Shown: one piece after another, positions 43,990-51,511 of the stretch | How positions within the stretch are numbered: position 1 is the stretch's first letter | How the letters are laid out: each line of letters begins with the position of its first letter | NCBI RefSeq assembly: GCF_014692875.1 | Contig: NZ_CP061171.1 | Span: 5,208,001-5,272,000, forward strand | Length of the DNA: 64,000 nucleotides | Direction of reading: 5' to 3' | Source: Pedobacter riviphilus | Lineage (GTDB): Bacteria; Bacteroidota; Bacteroidia; Sphingobacteriales; Sphingobacteriaceae | Translations under genes and position numbers: made by a program | The notes under the pieces: generated by a model | What the model was told of the DNA's origin: nothing | Databases searched by the model: none | What the model saw: the letters and a program-made list of their open reading frames with translations, nothing else

Positions 43990-44820
43990 TTAAGCAAGTG
44001 AAACCAGTTCATCATTCGAAATTTCTTCATAAAAAGTATAGAAGTTTTCGAAATTCTCGGTTAAGTTAAAAGCTAATGTTGGCTTATTGGAATCTTTAAC
44101 AAATTTTAACACATCTTTATCTAGGTTTTCATCTGCTAAAACTACTGCATCTGAGTGTGTTATCGCGCCAATGTGCATGCTGTCGCAATCAGATGGTAAG
44201 AATGCTTTCGTATCATCTTCAGTCATATTGGCCATTACTGCTTTCTTAGAAAAATTAGCATTTAATTTCTCCGTAAAGCCGTCCTCATAAATAGAATATA
44301 CTACTTTAGAATTTTTAAAAGTAGGATCGTTTTTATAAGTCGTTTTAATATAAGCAGGGACTAATGCGCTCATCCATCCATGACAGTGAACGATATCTGG
44401 CGCCCAGCCTAATTTTTTAACAGTTTCCAATGCACCTTTACAGAAGAAAATCGTACGCTCGTCGTTGTCGTCGAAGAATTTTCCGCTCGCATCTCTAAAT
44501 ACTTGTTTGCGCTGGAAATATTCTTCATTGTCTAAGAAATAAACTTGCATGCGTGCAGCTGGGATGGAGGCTACTTTAATGATTAAAGGATTATCGTTGT
44601 CATCGATAATGATGTTCATTCCTGATAAGCGGATTACTTCGTGTAAACGATTTCTTCTTTCGTTGATGTTGCCAAATTTAGGCATCAAGATACGGATTTC
44701 GAATCCTTTTTCTTGCATTGCTTGTGGTAATTGGCGTGTGATTTCAGAAATTTTAGTAAGCTCGAGGAAAGGCGACATCTCGTGTGTAACAATCAGCAGC
44801 TTCGTTTTTGCCATCTCCAT
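43990..44820 (-). CDS. Glycogen/starch synthase-like protein, N-terminal half only
   Basis: A 276-residue protein corresponding to the N-terminal Rossmann lobe of GT5 glycogen synthases: LLIVTHEMSPFLELTKISEI, GFEIRILMPKFG, GWAPDIVHCHGWMSALVPAY. The C-terminal lobe is absent and the ADP-glucose KxGGL motif is replaced by LTKISEIT, so synthase activity is doubtful. The half-length form is a normal, conserved gene in Bacteroidota. The start may be 44820 or the second ATG two codons later (MAKTKLL). Divergent from panC. Confidence 0.88.
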   Translation of the reverse strand: MEMAKTKLLIVTHEMSPFLELTKISEITRQLPQAMQEKGFEIRILMPKFGNINERRNRLHEVIRLSGMNIIIDDNDNPLIIKVASIPAARMQVYFLDNEEYFQRKQVFRDASGKFFDDNDERTIFFCKGALETVKKLGWAPDIVHCHGWMSALVPAYIKTTYKNDPTFKNSKVVYSIYEDGFTEKLNANFSKKAVMANMTEDDTKAFLPSDCDSMHIGAITHSDAVVLADENLDKDVLKFVKDSNKPTLAFNLTENFENFYTFYEEISNDELVSLA

Positions 44821-44954
44821 ATTCTAAGAAAATATTAAGTTAAATAAAAGATAATGAGCTGCAAAGGTAAGCATAATAATACTATTTATCAATATAGCAA
44901 GCATTTGTTTGGTTTCGTTTAGATTAATTTACACCTTTACGGCTTTAATTTAGT

Positions 44955-45809
44955 TTGTCCAAATTGGAAATATTTAAAACCAAAGCAGCGCTTAAGGCTT
45001 TTTTAAAACCCTTAAAAGCATCAGGTAAAAAAATAGCACTTGTGCCTACCATGGGTGCCTTGCATAATGGCCACATATCGTTGATAAAACTGGCTCAACA
45101 GAATGCCGATATCATTATCTGTAGCATTTTTGTAAATCCAACGCAATTTACAGACCCTAAAGATTTAGAGAAATACCCGCGCCCTATAGAGCATGATTTA
45201 GCTATGTTAGCAGATGTTGGTTGTAACGGGGTGTTTATGCCTAATGTAGATGAGATGTATCCTGCCGGGGCCGATGAGGCCTGGCACATTGATTTGGGGA
45301 ATGCCGAATTTCTATTGGAAGGCGAATTTAGGAAAGGCCATTATCAGGGCGTAACGCAGATTGTAAAAAAATTGTTTGATGCTGTTGAACCCGATGTGGC
45401 CATGTTCGGACAAAAAGATTTCCAGCAGGTATTAATGATTAAGAATATGCTGGCTTATTTTAAGCTGCCTATTACTATTATTACCTGTCCGATTATCCGC
45501 GAAGCCGATGGTTTAGCCATGAGCAGCCGAAATATCCATTTATCGGCCGATGATCGCAAGCATTCGCTCGTGCTGAGTAAATCGCTGCAGTTCGTTATCG
45601 ATCATTTTAACGAATATTCACTGTCAGAATTAGAAGATAAGGCCAAATCATTCTACCATAATATAGATGGCGTGGAACTCGATTATTTTACAATAGCAAA
45701 TGGCGATACGCTAGAACCAGCCAAATCAAAACATGAAAATAACCTGATTGCACTCGTTGCTGCAAAAGTAGGTTCGACCAGGCTGATCGATAATATGATA
45801 ATTAAATAG
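44955..45809 (+). CDS. panC: Pantothenate synthetase
   Basis: A 284-residue pantoate-beta-alanine ligase. ATP-binding PTMGALHNGHISLIKLA (about 31-47), FVNPTQF (about 60-66), VAMFGQKDFQQVLMIKNM (about 153-170) with the KD pair, and MSSRNIHLS (about 188-196). The start codon is TTG; a stop in frame lies just upstream and no ATG is usable. With panD it makes pantothenate for CoA. Confidence 0.95.
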   Translation: MSKLEIFKTKAALKAFLKPLKASGKKIALVPTMGALHNGHISLIKLAQQNADIIICSIFVNPTQFTDPKDLEKYPRPIEHDLAMLADVGCNGVFMPNVDEMYPAGADEAWHIDLGNAEFLLEGEFRKGHYQGVTQIVKKLFDAVEPDVAMFGQKDFQQVLMIKNMLAYFKLPITIITCPIIREADGLAMSSRNIHLSADDRKHSLVLSKSLQFVIDHFNEYSLSELEDKAKSFYHNIDGVELDYFTIANGDTLEPAKSKHENNLIALVAAKVGSTRLIDNMIIK

Positions 45810-45909
45810 AATCAAGACATCAGTATCAAGAATCCAAAGCCAGCTGAAAAAATCTTTCTTGGTGTTCTTTGTGTGGTTCTTTCTTTTAGCTTTAAGCTTT
45901 GGTCTTTCA

Positions 45910-45957
45910 GCTTTCTAGAAACTCCAAACTGATGACTGAAAACTCCAAACTGATTAC
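45910..45957. repeat. Short degenerate repeats before panD
   Basis: The unit AACTCCAAACTGATGACTGA is followed by AACTCCAAACTGATTACTAA, an imperfect tandem. Same general AGTC/GACT style as the 7.6 and 48.8 kb sites. Confidence 0.5.
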
Positions 45958-45965
45958 TAACTTTG
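45958..45965 (+). promoter_or_regulatory. -7 promoter element at the panD start
   Basis: TAACTTTG matches TAnnTTTG and ends 4 nt before the ATG at 45970. No clear -33. Confidence 0.4.
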
Positions 45966-45969
45966 CCGA

Positions 45970-46320
45970 ATGGTTATCACAATATTAAAATCGAAAATAC
46001 ACCGTGTTAAGGTAACACAAGCCGAATTGAACTACGTAGGCAGTATTACGATAGATGAAGATTTGATGGATGCAGCTAACATTATCGCTAATGAAAAGGT
46101 GCAGATTGTAAATAATAATAATGGTGCACGTTTCGAAACTTATGTAATTAAAGGCGAACGCGGTACCGGAACCATCTGTTTAAATGGTGCAACAGCCCGT
46201 TTGGCACAACTAGGCGACATTCTCATCATTATGTCTTACGGCTCATTGCCGATAGAAGAAGCCAAAAAATACAATCCAATATTGGTTTTCCCTGACGATA
46301 ATAACCACTTGCTAAAATAA
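45970..46320 (+). CDS. panD: Aspartate 1-decarboxylase
   Basis: A 116-residue proenzyme that makes beta-alanine from aspartate. The self-cleavage site is [16 protein letters not shown] (Gly-Ser, about residue 23-24), which makes the pyruvoyl group; [18 protein letters not shown] and [13 protein letters not shown] are also typical. It stands 160 bp after panC and 4 bp before the flippase-like gene. Confidence 0.96.
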   Translation: MVITILKSKIHRVKVTQAELNYVGSITIDEDLMDAANIIANEKVQIVNNNNGARFETYVIKGERGTGTICLNGATARLAQLGDILIIMSYGSLPIEEAKKYNPILVFPDDNNHLLK

Positions 46321-46324
46321 CCTT

Positions 46325-47302
46325 GTGATATTCGACCTCAAAACAGCGCTAAAATATATCATCCTGTTTTTAATCGGGATAGGGGTTTTATATTTAGCTT
46401 TTAGAGGTCAGGATTTAGGAAAGATCTGGCAGGAAATTAAAACCGCCAACTACTTTTGGGTAATTACTTCTGCATTTGCAGTATGGATTGCTCATGTGTT
46501 ACGTGCTTTGCGATGGCAAATGCTGTATAAATCCATTCATTACAAGGTGAGTTTCTGGAATGCCTACCATGCCGTAATGATCGGCTATCTGGCTAACCTC
46601 GCTTTACCGCGCTTCGGAGAGATTGGCCGCTGTTCGGTTATCCAAAAAGCCGAAAAGGTGCCCATGTTTGCTTCTATAGGTACCGTAATTACCGAGCGGC
46701 TATTTGATGTGCTGATGCTTTTTCTTACCAGTTTGGCGATGCTGGTTTTTCAGTATGATATTGTAGCCGATTTTCTTTATCAAACCATATATCTTAATCT
46801 TGTTAAAAAATTAAGTGCGATTAACTATTTGTGGTTGGTTGGTTTGGGTATCGTTATTCTGCTGCTCGTTGCTGTTGCAATATATTTTCTCCGTCAAAAA
46901 TTTAGTAAAAAATTCTTACGCATTTTTGTAAGTCTGCGCCAGGGATTTGGCTCGTACAGTAAGTTAAAACGAAAAGGATTATTTTTAACTTATACACTAG
47001 GGATATGGCTTTTCTACTCACTTTCTATGTATTTCGCCTTTTCATCTATTCAAGCTACTTCGGGATTACATTTTAATGCTGCATTTACTGCAATTGTTTT
47101 CTCTGGCTTTGCTATGGCAGCCCCTGTTCAGGGTGGTATTGGTGTTTTCCACTGGATGGTTGCCCAGTCGCTGGTACTTTATTCCATTTCTTTTAAAGAT
47201 GGGCTGGCTTACTCAACCATTATTCACTCTTCGCAGGTACTGCTTATTTTAATTTTAGGCAGCCTGAGCCTGTGTAAGATCTTATTCAATAGAACGCTAT
47301 AA
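46325..47302 (+). CDS. Lysylphosphatidylglycerol synthase/UPF0104-type membrane protein
   Basis: A 325-residue membrane protein with about eight helices: an N-terminal helix (12-30), WVITSAFAVWIAHVLRALRW (about 40-59), GYLANLALPRFGEIGRCSVI (about 81-100), and APVQGGIGVFHWMVAQSL (about 278-295), the family signature. The soluble synthase domain of MprF is absent, so this is the flippase-like half. The start is GTG, 4 bp after panD. The substrate lipid is not known. Its place behind panD is common in Bacteroidota but the link is unexplained. Confidence 0.88.
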   Translation: MIFDLKTALKYIILFLIGIGVLYLAFRGQDLGKIWQEIKTANYFWVITSAFAVWIAHVLRALRWQMLYKSIHYKVSFWNAYHAVMIGYLANLALPRFGEIGRCSVIQKAEKVPMFASIGTVITERLFDVLMLFLTSLAMLVFQYDIVADFLYQTIYLNLVKKLSAINYLWLVGLGIVILLLVAVAIYFLRQKFSKKFLRIFVSLRQGFGSYSKLKRKGLFLTYTLGIWLFYSLSMYFAFSSIQATSGLHFNAAFTAIVFSGFAMAAPVQGGIGVFHWMVAQSLVLYSISFKDGLAYSTIIHSSQVLLILILGSLSLCKILFNRTL

Positions 47303-47541
47303 GTTTATTCTCCATGTTCTGATAAGGCTACTATAAGGGGTATTAGCTTAACCGGTTAAAGAAAATTAAATTGGATATAAGACGGGTTTTCTTTGGGCAT
47401 AATTCTAATAATTCCGTCTGAGATCCCAATAAGGTCCGATGAAAGTCCGAAGAAGATCCGTCTTAATCCTTATGCTGTCTATAAGTTTTTCTCCTTTTTT
47501 AAGATTGTTTAATAAATTATAAAAGTACCACGAGATAAAAT

Positions 47542-47567
47542 AAATTACTATGCAGCCATAGTAATTT
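47542..47567. promoter_or_regulatory. Inverted repeat, putative operator of the acyl-CoA dehydrogenase gene
   Basis: AAATTACTATG, 4 nt (CAGC), CATAGTAATTT: 11-bp arms, exact. It lies 14 bp before the -7 element at 47581 and would cover the -33 zone. The size fits a TetR- or GntR-type dimer site (inference). Confidence 0.65.
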
Positions 47568-47580
47568 CAATCAGAAATGC

Positions 47581-47588
47581 TACATTTG
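47581..47588 (+). promoter_or_regulatory. -7 promoter element for the acyl-CoA dehydrogenase gene
   Basis: TACATTTG, exact TAnnTTTG, 28 nt before the ATG at 47617. Confidence 0.6.
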
Positions 47589-47616
47589 ATTTACTAACCT
47601 TTTATACATAAATGTT

Positions 47617-48756
47617 ATGCATTTTGAATTAACTGAAGAGCAATTAATGATCCAGCAGGCTGCCCGCGATTTTGCGCAGCAAGAATTAAAGCCTGGGGTA
47701 ATTGAAAGAGACGAACATCAGAAATTTCCGGCAGAGCAGGTAAAAAAACTTGGAGAGCTTGGTTTCTTGGGGATGATGGTGAGCGAAAAATATAACGGAA
47801 GCGGACTCGATGCCATTTCTTATGTTTTGGTAATGGAAGAGCTTTCTAAAATCGATGCTTCTGCCTCTGTAGTGGTTTCGGTAAACAACTCATTGGTTTG
47901 TTATGGATTAGAGGCCTATGGTAGTGAAGCCCAAAAAGAAAAATATTTAAAACCATTGGCTGCGGGAGAAAAAATCGGTGCTTTTTGTTTGTCGGAGCCC
48001 GAGGCTGGTTCTGATGCTACCTCACAACGCACAACTGCAGAGGATAAGGGCGATTATTATTTACTAAATGGTACAAAAAACTGGATTACCAATGGTGGTA
48101 CTGCATCAACTTACCTGGTGATTGCACAAACTCATCCTGAATTAAAGCATAAAGGTATAAACGCTTTTATTGTAGAAAAGGGAATGGAAGGTTTTACCGT
48201 TGGACCAAAAGAAAATAAACTCGGCATCCGCGGATCTGACACACATTCGTTGATGTTTAATGATGTTAAAGTGCCGAAAGAAAATAGGATTGGTGAAGAT
48301 GGCTTCGGTTTTAAGTTTGCCATGAAAACATTAGAAGGGGGAAGGATCGGTATTGCCGCCCAGGCTTTGGGTATTGCACAAGGTGCTTTCGAGTTAGCTA
48401 CACAGTATGCTAAAGAACGTAAGTCATTCGGGAAACCAATTTCTGAACATCAGGCTATTGCTTTTAAACTGGCCGATATGGCTACGCAGATTGAAGCTGC
48501 CAGATTATTGGTTTATAAGGCAGCATGGTTAAAAGATCAGGGCTTGCCTTACACTCAGGCTGGTTCTATGGCCAAACTGTTTGCTTCAAAAGTGGCTATG
48601 GATGTAACTATTGAAGCTGTACAGGTGCATGGCGGTTATGGTTTTGTAAAAGAATACCATGTAGAGCGTTTAATGCGCGATGCTAAAATTACCCAGATTT
48701 ACGAAGGAACTTCTGAGATCCAGAAAATGGTGATATCGAGAGAAGTGATTCGTTAG
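47617..48756 (+). CDS. Acyl-CoA dehydrogenase (short-chain type)
   Basis: A 379-residue FAD enzyme for the first beta-oxidation step. Seen: IGAFCLSEPEAGSDATSQRTTA (split, about 122-143), NGTKNWITNGGTASTYLV (about 149-166), the FAD-binding RKSFGKPISEHQAIAFKLADM (about 269-289), and the catalytic Glu in ITQIYEGTSEIQKMVISRE (about 358-376). Close to butyryl-CoA dehydrogenases. An operator-like inverted repeat precedes it, so its expression is probably controlled by a fatty-acid or amino-acid catabolism regulator. Confidence 0.95.
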   Translation: MHFELTEEQLMIQQAARDFAQQELKPGVIERDEHQKFPAEQVKKLGELGFLGMMVSEKYNGSGLDAISYVLVMEELSKIDASASVVVSVNNSLVCYGLEAYGSEAQKEKYLKPLAAGEKIGAFCLSEPEAGSDATSQRTTAEDKGDYYLLNGTKNWITNGGTASTYLVIAQTHPELKHKGINAFIVEKGMEGFTVGPKENKLGIRGSDTHSLMFNDVKVPKENRIGEDGFGFKFAMKTLEGGRIGIAAQALGIAQGAFELATQYAKERKSFGKPISEHQAIAFKLADMATQIEAARLLVYKAAWLKDQGLPYTQAGSMAKLFASKVAMDVTIEAVQVHGGYGFVKEYHVERLMRDAKITQIYEGTSEIQKMVISREVIR

Positions 48757-48827
48757 TCCTCAGTCTGAAGTCGGTAGTCCTTAGTCTAATTGACTCAAGA
48801 CTGCCGACTCTGGACTCAAGACTATTC
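48753..48827. repeat. AGTC/GACT-rich intergenic repeat
   Basis: TTAGTCCTCAGTCTGAAGTC, GGTAGTCCTTAGTCTAATTG, ACTCAAGACTGCCGACTCTG, GACTCAAGACTATT: an imperfect inverted repeat of AGTC and GACT units. Same family as 7617-7687 and 8382-8420. Confidence 0.65.
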
Positions 48828-49166
48828 CTTCTCCCCAACTACAGCACTAAATACCGCTTTAATCAAAGCTACTACAATTGCCAAAAACGCAGCTGCAATA
48901 AAGCCCGAAGTGTTAAAAGAGGTCATCATATTATCAACCAATAAGATCATCAAAACGGTAATGATAAATGATACCAGTCCAAGCGTTAAGAAATTGATTG
49001 GAAAAGTTAACAGCCTTAGGATGAATCCAATCGTTGCGTTTGCAAGTGCAATCAGCACTGAGGCGATAATGGCATTTCCGAAGCCATCAATAGCTACCCC
49101 TGGTACTAGCTTTGCGCCTATAAAAAACGCCAGTCCTGTTAAAAGGATTTCGATAATAAATCTCAT
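48822..49166 (-). CDS. Phage holin family / YvlD-type membrane protein
   Basis: A 114-residue protein with four membrane helices (about 5-22, 28-48, 55-75, 88-108), including GFILRLLTFPINFLTLGLVSFIIT, the hallmark of the Phage_holin_4_2 (YvlD) family. Despite the name it is a housekeeping membrane protein of unknown function. Short gap and divergent to the lipoprotein gene. Confidence 0.88.
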   Translation of the reverse strand: MRFIIEILLTGLAFFIGAKLVPGVAIDGFGNAIIASVLIALANATIGFILRLLTFPINFLTLGLVSFIITVLMILLVDNMMTSFNTSGFIAAAFLAIVVALIKAVFSAVVGEKE

Positions 49167-49173
49167 AATTGTT

Positions 49174-49181
49174 TATTTTTG
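49174..49181 (+). promoter_or_regulatory. -7 promoter element at the lipoprotein start
   Basis: TATTTTTG ends 3 nt before the ATG at 49185; the transcript could be leaderless. Confidence 0.4.
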
Positions 49182-49184
49182 TAA

Positions 49185-49616
49185 ATGTTTAAATGCTTTT
49201 TTAAATACCTGGCCGCAATTGCTGTTGTCTTATTTGCACCTTCATGTTCAAATACAAACAACAGACCAATAATTAAGTTTTCGAGAGATAGTTCATCAAT
49301 AATAATTAAAAATATTGATGAGGCGAGCCTCTTACAGGTTAAAAATGCCTATAGGGCTAATGCAGACACACTTAATTTGGTTTCTGTTTTGATAAAACCG
49401 GGCGATTTAGACAGTATACAGGATGAACTGGAAGTGCCTGGCAAGGTTAAGGTACTGGGCGATTCAGTCGTATTTAATCCCGATCAGCCTTTTCTTAAGG
49501 GTAAAGAATATCTGGTTGAGAGTTACATCGGAATAAAATTTGCAACTGTTGGCGATCTGATTAGGGGGGATGGTAAGCAGAATTTAAAAGCACAGCAACA
49601 AACACTTAAACGGTAA
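49185..49616 (+). CDS. Hypothetical lipoprotein
   Basis: A 143-residue protein with a signal (about 1-20) and lipobox FAPSC. The rest is strand-rich with IKNIDEASLLQVKNAYRANA and VLGDSVVFNPDQPFLKGKEY. I do not recognise a family. It could sit at the outer membrane. It reads toward the rimP promoter with no terminator that I can see. Confidence 0.7.
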   Translation: MFKCFFKYLAAIAVVLFAPSCSNTNNRPIIKFSRDSSSIIIKNIDEASLLQVKNAYRANADTLNLVSVLIKPGDLDSIQDELEVPGKVKVLGDSVVFNPDQPFLKGKEYLVESYIGIKFATVGDLIRGDGKQNLKAQQQTLKR

Positions 49617-49643
49617 TAATCAGCATAATAATTAGTACAGGTG

Positions 49644-49674
49644 TTTGATTTTTTCTAAAAAATTACTACATTTG
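49644..49674 (+). promoter_or_regulatory. Promoter of rimP-nusA-infB
   Basis: TTTG (49644-49647), 19 nt, TACATTTG (49667-49674): a textbook Bacteroidota promoter. Transcription should start near 49680. Confidence 0.85.
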
Positions 49675-49695
49675 CATCGTAATCGAAGAAAAGAG

Positions 49696-49717
49696 AAGGG
49701 GACAGTGTCCCCTTTTT
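49696..49717 (+). promoter_or_regulatory. Leader hairpin with T tract (putative attenuator)
   Basis: AAGGGGACA, one base, TGTCCCCTT, then TTT: a 9-bp stem and U tract about 15-35 nt after the predicted start of transcription and 21 nt before the rimP ATG. It looks like an intrinsic terminator inside the leader, although a 1-nt loop would force the inner pairs open. Confidence 0.65.
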
Positions 49718-49737
49718 CTATGAAATCAGGTTAAAAT

Positions 49738-50202
49738 ATGCAGGTAGAAAAGAGAGTTGCAGCCCTCGTTGAGGAAAAAATAGCAGATCGGCCAGAGCTG
49801 TTTCTGGTGGAGGTGAAAATGTTGCCAAACAACAAACTAATTATCCATGTTGATGGCGACGAAGGTATTAGCATACAGGATTGTGTAGCCATTAGTAGGC
49901 ATGTTGGTTTTCATCTCGAAGAAGAAAACGTGATAGAGCAGGCTTATAATTTAGAAGTTTCTTCGCCCGGTGTTGGTGAGCCTTTGAAATTAATCCGCCA
50001 GTACAATAAAAATATTGGCCGTACGGTAAGCATTAAGCTAAAAGAAGGGTTGAAAAAAGAAGGAAAACTGCTGGCAGTTACAGAAAATAATCTGCTGATT
50101 GAAGAATCGGTTAAAGAAAAAGGGAAAAAGGCGGTAGCAATTCAAACAGATGTTCCGTTTAATGATATATTAGAAACAAGTGTGTTAATTTCATTTAAGT
50201 AA
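49738..50202 (+). CDS. rimP: Ribosome maturation factor RimP
   Basis: A 154-residue protein for 30S assembly. N-terminal alpha-beta domain with KMLPNNKLIIHVDGDEGISIQDCV and the conserved YNLEVSSPGVGEPLK (about 76-90), then a C-terminal Sm-like barrel with GRTVSIKLKEGLKKEGKLL. First gene of the operon with nusA 2 bp later. Confidence 0.94.
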   Translation: MQVEKRVAALVEEKIADRPELFLVEVKMLPNNKLIIHVDGDEGISIQDCVAISRHVGFHLEEENVIEQAYNLEVSSPGVGEPLKLIRQYNKNIGRTVSIKLKEGLKKEGKLLAVTENNLLIEESVKEKGKKAVAIQTDVPFNDILETSVLISFK

Positions 50203-50204
50203 AA

Positions 50205-51449
50205 ATGAGTACTACAACAATTAATTTGATCGACTCTTTTCAAGAGTTTAAAGATTTCAAAAATATAGATCGCCCAACGGTGATCAGTGTGCTGGAAGAA
50301 GTTTTTCGTAGCATGTTGCGTAAAAAATACGGAACAGATGAAAACTGTGATGTGATCGTGAATCCGGATAACGGAGATTTGGAGATCTGGAGAACGAGGA
50401 AAGTAATGGAGGATGGTTTTTCTGAGGATGATGATTTAGAGATCGAGCTTGCTGAAGTTTCTAAATTGGATAACACTTTAGAAGTTGGTGATGATTATGT
50501 AGAACAGATTACCTTAGAAAGTTTTGGCCGTAGGGCAATTTTAGCTGCCCGCCAGACTTTGGTATCTAAAGTATTGGAATTGGAGAAAGATGAAATCTTC
50601 AAAAAATATAAAGACAGGGTAGGCGAAATTGTAACTGGTGAGGTTTATCAGGTTTGGAAGAAAGAAACTTTGGTTTTAGATGATGAAGGTAACGAACTTT
50701 TAATGCCTAAAACAGAGCAGATTCCTGCTGATTATTTCAAAAAAGGCGATTCTGTAAGAGCAGTAATCTCTAAAGTGGAAATGATCAATGCTAACCCGAA
50801 AATTATCATTTCGAGAACAGCACCAGAATTTTTGCAGCGCCTGTTCGAACAGGAGGTTCCAGAAATTTTCGATGGTTTAATTACCGTTAAGAAAATTGTT
50901 CGTGAACCAGGAGAACGTGCTAAAGTTGCTGTTGAATCGTACGATGACCGTATCGATCCGGTTGGAGCATGTGTAGGTATGAAGGGATCACGTATCCACG
51001 GTATCGTTCGCGAGTTGAAAAACGAAAATATTGATGTGATTAACTTCACTAATAACATTTCATTATACATTACCCGTGCTTTGAGCCCGGCAAAAATCAC
51101 TTCCATTAAATTAGATGATGAAACCAAACATGCATCGGTTTACTTAAAACCAGATCAGGTTTCATTGGCAATTGGACGTGGCGGACACAATATTAAACTG
51201 GCTGGTAAATTAACCGGTTACGAAATTGATGTATACCGTGAAGCTGGAGAAGAAAGCGATGAGGATGTTGATTTAGAAGAATTCTCAGATGAGATTGATA
51301 GCTGGATCATTGATGAATTAAAGGCTATCGGTTGCGATACTGCTAAAAGTGTATTAGCACTTACAGTGGAAGATTTGGTAAAACGCACCGACCTTGAAGA
51401 GGAAACCATTAAAGAAGTGGTTCAAATTTTGAAGTCAGAATTTGAATAA
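50205..51449 (+). CDS. nusA: Transcription termination/antitermination factor NusA
   Basis: A 414-residue NusA. N-terminal RNA polymerase-binding domain (1-125), S1 domain with VGEIVTGEVYQV, KH domains with GACVGMKGSRIHGIVREL (about 257-274) and SLAIGRGGHNIKLAGKLTG (about 322-340), and a short acidic C-terminus with one helix-hairpin unit. Length is normal for Bacteroidota. It acts on pausing, termination and on its own leader in other bacteria. Confidence 0.96.
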   Translation: MSTTTINLIDSFQEFKDFKNIDRPTVISVLEEVFRSMLRKKYGTDENCDVIVNPDNGDLEIWRTRKVMEDGFSEDDDLEIELAEVSKLDNTLEVGDDYVEQITLESFGRRAILAARQTLVSKVLELEKDEIFKKYKDRVGEIVTGEVYQVWKKETLVLDDEGNELLMPKTEQIPADYFKKGDSVRAVISKVEMINANPKIIISRTAPEFLQRLFEQEVPEIFDGLITVKKIVREPGERAKVAVESYDDRIDPVGACVGMKGSRIHGIVRELKNENIDVINFTNNISLYITRALSPAKITSIKLDDETKHASVYLKPDQVSLAIGRGGHNIKLAGKLTGYEIDVYREAGEESDEDVDLEEFSDEIDSWIIDELKAIGCDTAKSVLALTVEDLVKRTDLEEETIKEVVQILKSEFE

Positions 51450-51511
51450 GTGGTGTAATTGCCAAATAAACACTACTTTTGTATTAAATAAAAAACAATA
51501 ACAGGAGCTAA

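Larger units (their letters stand above)
47303..47616. other. 314-bp gap with tandem 11-bp units and an operator-like palindrome
   Basis: It contains three contiguous 11-bp imperfect units at 47431-47463 (AAGGTCCGATG, AAAGTCCGAAG, AAGATCCGTCT) and the inverted repeat 47542-47567 upstream of the acyl-CoA dehydrogenase gene. No gene seen. Confidence 0.6.

Noticed and set aside
48822..49166. Prophage holin
   Set aside because: The YvlD-type family carries the holin name in databases, but no lysis or phage genes are near.
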